A stretch of DNA of 23,492 nt from CAZRXG01 sp964603985. GTDB taxonomy: Bacteria; Chloroflexota; Anaerolineae; Aggregatilineales; UBA3940. The DNA lies in contig CAZRXG010000050.1 of assembly GCA_964603985.1 (NCBI GenBank), forward strand, positions 1-23,492, given 5' to 3'. Below, one piece after another: positions 13,945 to 20,172 of the stretch. Both the position numbers and the translations under genes were made by a program. The notes below the pieces were generated by a model. It ran no database searches, was not told where the DNA came from, and saw only the letters and a list, made by a program, of their open reading frames with translations. How positions within the stretch are numbered: position 1 is the first letter of the stretch; every line of letters starts with the position of its first letter.

Positions 13945-14388
13945 CTACCCGGAATCGCGGGCAGCGCGCAGCGGGCAGAAGTCGTTAGCACAGACCTGGC
14001 AGATGGCGGTCCGGATCTGCACCAGGGCGATGGCGAACAGCACCAGGTAAACGGCCAGCAGCACGGGGTAGCGCCACAGCCAGAACAGGGGCAAAGCAAC
14101 CATCAGCAGCAGCCCGATGCTCACGGCGGTCAGGGCGGCCCCGGTGTACGGCCCCGGTTGGCGGTTGGTGAGCGCCTTCGCCAGCAAGCCGGGAAGGACG
14201 TGCGCGCAGCAGTCCTGGCAAGGGCACTTAGCACAGAAAATGAAGATGGTCACCCCGTAAGCCGCCGCGCAGACCACCAGATACAGCACACCCCACACCC
14301 ACGATACCAGGAACGCCGTCACTGCGGCGATGACGGAAGCCGCCAGCATCAGCGTCATGCTGATTATGCCATGTAATCTCGCGCTCAT
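13945..14388 (-). CDS. Cys-rich four-helix membrane protein (cassette gene 2)
   Basis: Unrecognised protein of 147 residues, almost wholly hydrophobic, with about four membrane helices: 8-28, 31-50, 83-104 and 107-126. Between the helix pairs lies the dense cluster C52-x2-C55-P-C57-x2-C60-C61. After the last helix comes C130-x2-C133-x-N135-x2-C138-P-L. The helix-Cys-helix-Cys layout and the last motif are shared with cassette gene 3. Possible roles are electron transfer, metal handling or redox sensing in the membrane, none of them shown by the sequence. The ATG is preceded by GGAGGTGAG. It lies 38 bases upstream of cassette gene 3 and 86 bases downstream of the methyltransferase-like gene, consistent with one operon. 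Confidence 0.8.
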   Translation of the reverse strand: MSARLHGIISMTLMLAASVIAAVTAFLVSWVWGVLYLVVCAAAYGVTIFIFCAKCPCQDCCAHVLPGLLAKALTNRQPGPYTGAALTAVSIGLLLMVALPLFWLWRYPVLLAVYLVLFAIALVQIRTAICQVCANDFCPLRAARDSG

Positions 14389-14474
14389 TGCCTGCTCACC
14401 TCCCTACCCCAAACAGGATGTCGGTCACCGCCAGAAACAGGCGGCTCTTTCCGGTTTTACCGGCTTCGTCCATC

Positions 14475-15101
14475 TCAGACTTCCTTCCCAGCTTCGGGCG
14501 CTTGCCCCTTCGGCTGCCGCCTGGGGAAAAAGGCGCCGGTGCGCTGGCGGTAGGCTTCGTACGCCTCGCCGTAGCGCAGGAGCAGATCTTTTTCTTCGGC
14601 CAGGCACCACCAGATCCAGACCGGCACCCAGATGACGCTGAAGAGTACCAGGAACGGCGAATTCAGCAGGAAGGCGATCACCCACCAGAGGGGTAACTCG
14701 CCGACGGCCATGGGGTGGCGGATCTTTTCGTAGATGCCGCCGTACATGACGTGCTCCTTCTTCGGGAGCATGGTCTCTTCCCCGGCGGCGAGCATGGCAC
14801 GGCCCATCAGGTAGAGAGAGGGGATGCCGATGACCGCGGCGATGACAGCCAAGACCCAGTAGGGCCAGGGGAAGGTGCGGGGGAAGGGATCGATAGGCAG
14901 GGGATAGAACCGGTAGAGCACGTAGTTAGCCGTGACGACAAACATAAACATGCTGCTGACAAAGCGGCAGCGCGCACAGCGCTTATAGGCGACAGGACCG
15001 ATCTTCTGCTCCAGCGCGGCGGGGCGGACGCTGAGCACGTAAAGGTACGTCATCAGCGCACCGACAACGATCAGGACGGCGAAGTTGATCCAGGCAATCA
15101 C
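14475..15101 (-). CDS. ICMT/PEMT-like integral membrane methyltransferase (cassette gene 1)
   Basis: Protein of 208 residues with about five hydrophobic helices. The C-terminal half carries the isoprenylcysteine-carboxyl-methyltransferase/phospholipid N-methyltransferase signature: GGIYEKIRHPM (121-131), the paired E169-E170 of LAEEKDLLLRYG, then YEAYRQRTGAFFPR ending at P193, which together form the SAM-binding region. The substrate is unknown; bacterial members methylate lipids, isoprenoids or nothing yet known. C42-x2-C45 lies on the loop after the first helix and is not a usual family feature; it echoes the CxxC motifs of the next two proteins. The start is GTG 15101 with AAGGAG 7 bases upstream. 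It is the first gene after the operator-bearing promoter. Confidence 0.82.
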   Translation of the reverse strand: MIAWINFAVLIVVGALMTYLYVLSVRPAALEQKIGPVAYKRCARCRFVSSMFMFVVTANYVLYRFYPLPIDPFPRTFPWPYWVLAVIAAVIGIPSLYLMGRAMLAAGEETMLPKKEHVMYGGIYEKIRHPMAVGELPLWWVIAFLLNSPFLVLFSVIWVPVWIWWCLAEEKDLLLRYGEAYEAYRQRTGAFFPRRQPKGQAPEAGKEV

Positions 15102-15136
15102 ACAATTACTCCTTCACGCATGCACCAAGCCCAATA

Positions 15137-15186
15137 TCTAGACCGATTGGTCTAGACCGACCGGTCAGTCTAGACCGTTCAGTCTA
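15137..15186. promoter_or_regulatory. Triple TetR-type operator array
   Basis: Three adjoining palindromes built on TAGAC/GTCTA half-sites. O1: TCTAGACC (15137-15144) with GGTCTAGA (15149-15156), perfect 8-bp arms. O2: TAGACCGACCGGTCAGTCTA (15153-15172), a 20-bp palindrome with one mismatched pair. O3: TAGACCGTTCAGTCTA (15171-15186). Adjacent sites share the TA at their borders. The array begins at the predicted transcription start of the minus-strand cassette and covers about the first 45 bases of its message, a classic repressor position. The shape suits a dimeric TetR/AcrR-type repressor; no such gene is in the window. Confidence 0.8.
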
Positions 15187-15187
15187 T

Positions 15188-15216
15188 AAGATACACCTTT
15201 TTGGCCGCGATGTCAA
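15188..15216 (-). promoter_or_regulatory. Strong sigma-70-type promoter of the membrane cassette
   Basis: On the minus strand TTGACA (15216-15211), a 17-base spacer and TATCTT (15193-15188). The expected start at about 15181 falls inside operator O3, so a bound repressor would block initiation or early elongation. The leader is about 80 bases and ends in AAGGAG before the GTG at 15101. Confidence 0.8.
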
Positions 15217-15258
15217 TGGGGGGAGAGTCAGCAAACGATTTCTTTCCCCCGGCGCTCG

Positions 15259-15407
15259 ATGAGCTTTAACTATTTAATCCGGTCACCGTTTTTGCCCCCC
15301 ACCCCCGTCCCCTCCCCCACATTCCGCGCCTTGACGGCGCTGGGGGGAGGGGAGAAGCCAGACGAAGCACATTCCTGTCATGGCCGGATAAAATACTCAA
15401 GGTGCAT
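15259..15407. repeat. ~150-bp dispersed intergenic repeat, copy 2
   Basis: Second copy of the element at 8683-8829, in the same orientation, with the CCCCTCCCCC / GGGGGAGGGG stem and GCGCC/GGCGC inner stem kept. It sits between the cassette promoter and the rpmF promoter. Both copies are intergenic. Confidence 0.85.
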
Positions 15408-15467
15408 ACGCGGGCCAGCCCCCGCAAGGAGACTTTGTGGCGACACTCGCGGCTGCGAGCGCCTGTA

Positions 15468-15490
15468 GCCGGGCAGATTTATCTCCCGGC
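15468..15490. repeat. Hairpin GCCGGG...CCCGGC
   Basis: GCCGGG (15468-15473) pairs with CCCGGC (15485-15490), with an inner AGA/TCT stem around TTTA and one bulged C. It lies in the otherwise empty 155-base stretch between repeat copy 2 and the rpmF promoter, which also has a small CTCGC/GCGAG hairpin. No T-run follows. Confidence 0.5.
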
Positions 15491-15562
15491 GAACGACGTG
15501 CCTCTCTGACAGCTTGCTCGTGCACCCAGAAAAAAGTGACGTGGCGCGGGGTCACAGGCTGC

Positions 15563-15590
15563 TTGACACCTCTGAGCGGCCCGCTATAAT
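15563..15590 (+). promoter_or_regulatory. Promoter of rpmF
   Basis: Consensus TTGACA (15563-15568) and TATAAT (15585-15590), 16 bases apart. The start is expected near 15597, giving a leader of about 44 bases. Confidence 0.88.
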
Positions 15591-15598
15591 CTGCTAGG

Positions 15599-15615
15599 CC
15601 CGGCGCCGAGCCGGG
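15599..15615 (+). promoter_or_regulatory. 5'-end hairpin of the rpmF message
   Basis: CCCGGC (15599-15604) pairs with GCCGGG (15610-15615) around GCCGA, within a few bases of the predicted transcript start. It could stabilise the message or serve in regulation; which is not visible from sequence. Confidence 0.45.
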
Positions 15616-15640
15616 TAAACATCGTGACCAGGAGTGAAAC

Positions 15641-15823
15641 ATGGGCGCGTTACCGAAGCGCAAAATATCCAAAGGGCGACGCGGTCGCCGCCGCCAGCAC
15701 GACAAGCTGACGCCGCCCCACCTCGTGATCTGCGACAACTGCGGCGAGATGAAGCGCCCGCACACGGTATGCCCGGCATGCGGACACTACCGGGGCCGCG
15801 AGATCTTCGAGGTTGAAACGTAG
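15641..15823 (+). CDS. rpmF: 50S ribosomal protein L32
   Basis: Ribosomal protein of 60 residues: a basic N-terminus (LPKRKISKGRRGRRRQHDKL) and then a four-Cys zinc ribbon, C31-x2-C34 and C44-x2-C47 (LVICDNCGEMKRPHTVCPAC). This is the zinc-binding form. AGGAG lies 7 bases before the ATG. In many bacteria rpmF follows yceD (DUF177) and precedes plsX; here yceD is absent, the gene has its own consensus promoter and terminator, and fabD comes next. It therefore appears to be a single-gene unit. Confidence 0.97.
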   Translation: MGALPKRKISKGRRGRRRQHDKLTPPHLVICDNCGEMKRPHTVCPACGHYRGREIFEVET

Positions 15824-15857
15824 ATCGGGGCCAAGTGCACACTACTGCCTGCCCGGG

Positions 15858-15893
15858 CCGTGTTTCCACGCGGGAGCACGGTCTTTTCGTTTT
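15858..15893 (+). terminator. Intrinsic terminator after rpmF
   Basis: 10-bp stem with three G-T pairs: CCGTGTTTCC (15858-15867) with GGGAGCACGG (15872-15881), loop ACGC, followed by TCTTTTCGTTTT. Confidence 0.82.
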
Positions 15894-15922
15894 GAGAATA
15901 GCACCACACCAGGAGAGGGATC

Positions 15923-16867
15923 ATGCTGGACCAGGCAATAACCGCTCTCGTCTTCCCCGGACAAGGCTCGCAGATGGTTGGGATGGGGGCGGCGCTGGTG
16001 GCACAATACCGCGCCGCCCGGCAGACGTTTGAGCAGGCCGACGACCTGCTGGGTTACCCGCTTTCCAGGCTGTGCTTCGAGGGGCCGGAAGAGGCATTGA
16101 ACGACACGGCCAACACACAGCCCGCGCTGTACGTGGCAGGCATCGCGGCGCTGCGCGCGCTGTACGAGGCGTGGGATGCCCCTTTCAAACCGGCCTACGC
16201 CGCCGGGCACAGCCTGGGTGAGCTGACCGCGCTGACGGCGGCGGGGGCGCTGAGCTTCTCAGAGGGATTGAAGCTGGTGCGGCGGCGCGGCGAATTGATG
16301 CGGGACGCCGACCAGCACAGTCCGGGCGGGATGGCTGCGGTGCTGGGATTGGAGATCGAGGCGGTTGAGAGGGTGTGTGCGGGGGCGCGGGAGGCGACCG
16401 GGGGGGTGATCGTGGTGGCGAACGACAACTGCCCCGGCCAGGTGGTGATCGCGGGGGATGAGGAGACGCTGGCGCAGGCGATGGAAAGCGCAGACGCAGC
16501 CGGGGCCAAACGCGTGATCCGGCTGCCGATCAGCATCGCGGCACACTCGCCGCTGATGGAACGGGCGGCGGCGGACTTCCGGGCGGCGCTGGATGAGACG
16601 GCCTTCCACGAGCCGGTGGTGCCGATCATCGGCAACACGCAGGCCAGGCCGCTGACGACGGTCGAGGAGGTGCGGGCCGACCTGAGCGCGCAACTGACCT
16701 CGCCGGTGCGGTGGACGGAGAGCGTGCGGGCGATGATCAAGGCGGGGATCACGACGTTCGTCGAGCTGGGCAGCAAGGACGTGTTGAATGGGCTGATCCG
16801 GCGCATCGACCGGGACGTGACACGCTACGTGGTCGACTCGCCGGAGGGTATTGCGGCGCTCAAGTAG
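15923..16867 (+). CDS. fabD: Malonyl-CoA:acyl carrier protein transacylase
   Basis: Enzyme of 314 residues that moves malonyl from CoA to ACP to supply type II fatty acid synthesis. Visible features are FPGQGSQMVGMG at the N-terminus (oxyanion segment GQGSQ, 13-17), the nucleophile S97 in GHSLGE, the malonate-binding Arg in RRGELM (about 122), VANDNCPGQVVIAG, and the catalytic H208 in IAAHSPLM. The C-terminal FVELGSKDVLNGLI is typical. GGAGAGGG lies just before the ATG. It follows the rpmF terminator and is followed by fabG, which has its own promoter; fapR, plsX and acpP, which often adjoin it, are missing. Confidence 0.97.
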   Translation: MLDQAITALVFPGQGSQMVGMGAALVAQYRAARQTFEQADDLLGYPLSRLCFEGPEEALNDTANTQPALYVAGIAALRALYEAWDAPFKPAYAAGHSLGELTALTAAGALSFSEGLKLVRRRGELMRDADQHSPGGMAAVLGLEIEAVERVCAGAREATGGVIVVANDNCPGQVVIAGDEETLAQAMESADAAGAKRVIRLPISIAAHSPLMERAAADFRAALDETAFHEPVVPIIGNTQARPLTTVEEVRADLSAQLTSPVRWTESVRAMIKAGITTFVELGSKDVLNGLIRRIDRDVTRYVVDSPEGIAALK

Positions 16868-16929
16868 GAAGACGGGCGAGGCATCCCGGCAGGAAGGCAC
16901 ACACGACCGGCCCCCGGCTTCCGGCACAG

Positions 16930-16958
16930 TTGAAGTCTAAGATAAGCGATGGTACAAT
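16930..16958 (+). promoter_or_regulatory. Promoter of fabG
   Basis: TTGAAG (16930-16935), a 17-base spacer and TACAAT (16953-16958). The start is expected near 16965, about 38 bases before ATG 17003. It lies in the 135-base gap after fabD, so fabG and the genes after it can be transcribed separately from fabD. Confidence 0.65.
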
Positions 16959-17002
16959 CGCCCCGCTCTCACATGCATCGCCAACGGAGGACAAAAGGCA
17001 TT

Positions 17003-17761
17003 ATGACCAACCTGAGTGACCGGGTCGCAATCGTGACCGGTGCGTCGCAGGGGATCGGGCGCGCGATCGCGGAGGAACTGGCGCGGCGCGGCGCGACCGT
17101 CGTCGTGAACTATTATCCCAGCGCAAGCGACGAGGCCAAAGCCGGAGAAGCCGTCAAGGCCATCGAGGGGGAAGGGGGGACGGCAACGGCCATCGTGGCC
17201 GACGTACGCAAGTACGAGCAGGTAGAAGAGATGGTCAAGCAGACCATCGACACGTATGGCAAGATCGACATCCTGGTCAACAATGCGGGTATCACGCGCG
17301 ACATGATAATCATGAAGATGTCTGAAGAGAATTGGGACGCCGTGCTCGACACCAACCTTAAAGGCGCGTTCAACTGCTCAAAGGCAGTCGTCAGGGGCAT
17401 GATACGCAAGCGCTACGGGCGGATCGTGAACATGAGCTCGGTTTCGGGCATCGCGGGCAACGCGGGGCAGACCAATTACAGTGCCAGCAAAGCGGGGTTG
17501 ATCGGCTTCACCAAGGCGTTGGCGCGGGAGGTCGCGGCGCGGAACGTCACCGTGAACGCGGTCGCGCCCGGCTTCGTGCTGACCGACCTGACCAGGGATC
17601 TGCCGGACGAGCTCAAAGACGCGGCTGTGGAACAAACGCCGCTGGGACGGTGGGGCGAACCGGAAGAAATCGCCTACGCGGTGGCGTTTTTTGTGTCGGA
17701 CGAAGCGGCCTACATCACCGGGCAGGTGCTGTCGATTGACGGCGGCATGATCATGGGTTGA
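17003..17761 (+). CDS. fabG: 3-oxoacyl-[acyl-carrier-protein] reductase
   Basis: Short-chain dehydrogenase of 252 residues that reduces 3-oxoacyl-ACP with NADPH in fatty acid elongation. The Rossmann motif is VTGASQGIGRAIA (about 11-23), with NNAG at 93-96 and the catalytic triad S146 (in NMSSVSG), Y159 and K163 (in NYSASKAG). VNAVAPGFVLTDLT and the C-terminal ITGQVLSIDGGMIMG are typical of FabG. The start is ATG 17003, which gives the family N-terminus and has GGAGG upstream; the longer in-frame reading to 16949 overlaps the promoter -10. It is followed 34 bases later by an Asp23-family gene. Adjacent fabD makes the FabG role more likely than another SDR. Confidence 0.95.
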   Translation: MTNLSDRVAIVTGASQGIGRAIAEELARRGATVVVNYYPSASDEAKAGEAVKAIEGEGGTATAIVADVRKYEQVEEMVKQTIDTYGKIDILVNNAGITRDMIIMKMSEENWDAVLDTNLKGAFNCSKAVVRGMIRKRYGRIVNMSSVSGIAGNAGQTNYSASKAGLIGFTKALAREVAARNVTVNAVAPGFVLTDLTRDLPDELKDAAVEQTPLGRWGEPEEIAYAVAFFVSDEAAYITGQVLSIDGGMIMG

Positions 17762-17795
17762 GATCGGGCCAGGCACCGAGAGGTCAGGACAACGT

Positions 17796-18149
17796 ATGGA
17801 ACCACAGGACACCATCACCATCGCGCCCAGCGTGCTGATCATGACCACGCGGTACGCCGCCCTACGGGTTGAGGGCACGGCGCGGATGGGCACCATCCCG
17901 GCCCAGGTGGGTCACCTGCTGCGCGGCCACCCGATGGGCACGGGCGTGGTGCTGGACATCGACGACAACACGGTCAGGGTCGAACTGTACCTGGTCGTGA
18001 AACCCGGCGTGAGCATGCGTGAGGTCAGCCGCGAGGTGCAGCGCTCGGTGACACGCTCGATACAGGACCTGATCGGGATGGACGTAAGTGCCGTCAACGT
18101 GCACATCGAGGATGTCGACTACTCACCCGATGCGCCCCCTACGACCTGA
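17796..18149 (+). CDS. Asp23/Gls24 (DUF322, YqhY-like) family protein, second copy
   Basis: Protein of 117 residues with the Asp23 fold pattern: ITIAPSVLIMTTRYAAL, a central VVLDIDDNTVRVELYLVVKPGVSM strand pair, and VTRSIQDLIGMDVSAVNVHIEDVDY at the C-terminus. It sits directly before nusB, as yqhY does in Bacillus, where it lies near accB/accC and is tied to fatty acid synthesis. Here fabG precedes it. Similarity to the copy at 4570 is at family level only. The biochemical role is unknown. A weak AGG-containing ribosome-binding site precedes the ATG. Confidence 0.87.
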   Translation: MEPQDTITIAPSVLIMTTRYAALRVEGTARMGTIPAQVGHLLRGHPMGTGVVLDIDDNTVRVELYLVVKPGVSMREVSREVQRSVTRSIQDLIGMDVSAVNVHIEDVDYSPDAPPTT

Positions 18150-18178
18150 ACATCGATCCCACAAGGGGGAAGAAGGAT

Positions 18179-18622
18179 TTGCAGGCACGCCGTAAGGTTC
18201 GCGCCGTGGCTCTCCAGGCCCTATACGAAATCGATTGCGCGGCGCACGTCGCCGACGAAGTCCTTGAGAGACACCTCCAGGCAAACACCTTGAGCGGTGA
18301 GTTGGAGGTGTTTTTGCGCGACATTGTGTACGGTGTGCTGGAACACAAGCCCAGGCTGGACGAAATCATCCAGCGCTACGCTCCAGAGTGGCCGGTCAGC
18401 CAGATGGCAATCGTTGACCGCAACATTTTGCGGATAGCGATCTACGAACTGGAGATCGACAAACAGACGCCCACCAAAGTAGCGATCAACGAGGCGGTCG
18501 AACTGGCCAAGACTTTTGCCAGCGATAGCGCGCCGCGCTTCGTCAACGGCGTGCTGGGGACGCTGGTCTCCAAATCTGGCGAACTGGACGATCTCCCCGA
18601 CGACGAAGGAGCAGACTCTTAG
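18179..18622 (+). CDS. nusB: Transcription antitermination factor NusB
   Basis: RNA-binding helical protein of 147 residues that, with NusE (S10), binds boxA in rRNA operon leaders to promote antitermination. Family features are an Arg-rich start (QARRKVRAVALQALYEID), AIVDRNILRIAIYEL and the C-terminal PTKVAINEAVELAKTFASD with FVNGVLG. The start is TTG 18179, which gives the usual family N-terminus; AAGGGGGA lies 8 bases upstream. It follows the second Asp23-family gene after 29 bases, so the fabG-asp23-nusB order is probably one transcript. Confidence 0.96.
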   Translation: MQARRKVRAVALQALYEIDCAAHVADEVLERHLQANTLSGELEVFLRDIVYGVLEHKPRLDEIIQRYAPEWPVSQMAIVDRNILRIAIYELEIDKQTPTKVAINEAVELAKTFASDSAPRFVNGVLGTLVSKSGELDDLPDDEGADS

Positions 18623-18664
18623 CAGGCGGCGGCGCTGCCTGTCGACAGGACACAGGGACGTATT

Positions 18665-19102
18665 GTGGACACGTTATGCGGCGTTGGTCTACCGGAACTG
18701 ATCGTCCTCGCACTGCTCGGATTCGTGGTGATCGGGCCGGAGCGCTCACGCGAGGTAGCCCTCAAACTGGGCCGCTTTATCCGGACCCTCACCACCTCCG
18801 GCTGGTGGAGCGATTTCAACCAGATCGCCGCCGCGATACGCGACCTACCCGGCACACTGGTTCGCATGGCCGAACTGGAAGAGACGCAGGCCGAGCTACA
18901 GCGCACGGTCAGCGAAATCGACCAAGCCTCTTCCCGGATTAGATTCGGCGTGAACGGATCACAGACTCCGGCAGCGGAGGCAGAACCCACCGCCAACCCT
19001 TGGGGCATCGAGCGCCCGGCTGCGGACACGGCACCCACACCATCGGCTGAGGAAGAACCCCAGGATCCCCCGGCCTCTCCGGAAGACAACCAGGCCCCAT
19101 GA
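18665..19102 (+). CDS. tatA: Sec-independent protein translocase TatA/TatB-type subunit
   Basis: Protein of 145 residues in the typical TatA/B layout: a short N-terminus, one membrane helix (about 9-23, ELIVLALLGFVVIGPE), a hinge at GPE, an amphipathic helix (REVALKLGRFIRTL), then a coiled stretch and an acidic, Pro-rich disordered tail. Length and the long helix after the hinge are closer to TatB than to the short TatA, but a single gene may serve both roles. The start is GTG 18665, with AGGGACG upstream. Its stop overlaps the tatC start by 4 bases (ATGA), so the two are translationally coupled. The product exports folded proteins with twin-arginine signals. Confidence 0.88.
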   Translation: MDTLCGVGLPELIVLALLGFVVIGPERSREVALKLGRFIRTLTTSGWWSDFNQIAAAIRDLPGTLVRMAELEETQAELQRTVSEIDQASSRIRFGVNGSQTPAAEAEPTANPWGIERPAADTAPTPSAEEEPQDPPASPEDNQAP

Positions 19103-19956
19103 TCTTCGAGCTGCTCAATAAACTGCCGCGCCTGCCGATCAGCATTGAAGCTGCGCTGCTGCTGTCGGTGCTGCTGGTGAGCCTGGGGGCGGCGCTGGTC
19201 GCGCTGATCCGCAACCGGGGCGTGTTGAGCGCACCAGCCGACGACGACAGTGACATGGGCACGATCTTCGAAAACCCGTCGTCGCTCATGCCGCACGTGA
19301 TCGAGCTGCGAAACCGCCTGATCCTGAGCCTGATCGGCATTGTGATAGGGACCGTCGCGGCGGCGGCGCTCACGGAGCAGATCCTGCGCCTGCTGGCCGA
19401 ACCCATCGGCGGGTTGGGAGCGGTGCAGGCGATCCGGGTGACGGAAAACGTGAGCGTGTTCTTCCGCATCGCGATCACGGCGGGCATTATCCTGGCCTCG
19501 CCCTACGTCATCGCGCAGTTGTGGATATTCATCGCCGCCGGGCTTAAACGAAACGAGCGCCGGACATTCTACCTGCTGTTCCCCTTCGCACTGATCCTGT
19601 TCCTCTCAGGCGTGGCCTTCTCCTACCTGGTGATGCTGCCGGTAGCGGTGCCTTTCCTGACAAGCTTCATGGGCATCAGCACCATGCCCACGCTGGACGA
19701 CTACATCAAGTTCATGACCACGGTCATGCTGTGGGTGGGCGTCAGCTTTGAGCTGCCGCTGGTCATCTTCGGGCTGGCAAAGATGGGGGTGGTCAACACC
19801 AGGATGCTCATCCAGAACTGGCGCATCGCCCTGATCCTGATTGCCATCCTCTCGGCCATCGTCACTCCGACGCCCGATCCGATCAACATGGGCATCGTAG
19901 CCGCACCATTGATGGTGCTGTATCTGCTGAGCATCGTGCTATCGCTGTTTGCATGA
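19099..19956 (+). CDS. tatC: Sec-independent protein translocase TatC with an extra N-terminal helix
   Basis: Multi-spanning receptor of the Tat system, 285 residues. The core starts at HVIELRNRLI (about 65), the usual N-terminus of TatC. It continues with TENVSVFFRIA, YVIAQLWIFIAAGLKRNERR, VSFELPLVIFGL with the conserved Glu, and ending helices around ILSAIVTPTPDPIN. Ahead of the core lies an extension of about 55 residues with one strong hydrophobic segment (about 17-36, AALLLSVLLVSLGAALVALI) and an acidic linker. An internal ATG at 19255 would give a standard TatC, but the 4-base overlap with tatA and the lack of a ribosome-binding site there favour the long form. Confidence 0.95.
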   Translation: MIFELLNKLPRLPISIEAALLLSVLLVSLGAALVALIRNRGVLSAPADDDSDMGTIFENPSSLMPHVIELRNRLILSLIGIVIGTVAAAALTEQILRLLAEPIGGLGAVQAIRVTENVSVFFRIAITAGIILASPYVIAQLWIFIAAGLKRNERRTFYLLFPFALILFLSGVAFSYLVMLPVAVPFLTSFMGISTMPTLDDYIKFMTTVMLWVGVSFELPLVIFGLAKMGVVNTRMLIQNWRIALILIAILSAIVTPTPDPINMGIVAAPLMVLYLLSIVLSLFA

Positions 19957-20030
19957 GGTGAGGGAGTCGACCTTCGCCCCCTTGCAGGTAAAGAATGGTG
20001 AGCCTGGTTTATGTGTACGTCTGGTTACAC

Positions 20031-20046
20031 GAGCCTCGGGCTTTTT
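20031..20046 (+). terminator. Short hairpin plus T-run after tatC
   Basis: AGCC-TCG-GGCT with a flanking G-T pair (20031-20043), followed by a T-run. The stem is short, so terminator activity is uncertain. A GTGTA/TACAC inverted repeat lies just ahead. Confidence 0.35.
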
Positions 20047-20123
20047 GAGAGGAGCCACCGGGGCTAAATGATCCCTCCTGTCACGTATATCACCTCGGCC
20101 CGGTTCCTCGATTAGCAGCCCGG

Positions 20124-20141
20124 CTGCACACCGCTGTGCAG
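20124..20141. repeat. Hairpin CTGCACA/TGTGCAG upstream of the cDPG synthetase gene
   Basis: Perfect 7-bp stem (20124-20130 with 20135-20141), loop CCGC, ending 32 bases before the ATG at 20173. It has no T-run; it may be a leader structure. The rest of the 216-base gap shows no ORF and no clear promoter. Confidence 0.4.
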
Positions 20142-20172
20142 TGGCAAGGGCTATTGATCTACAGGAGACAAC

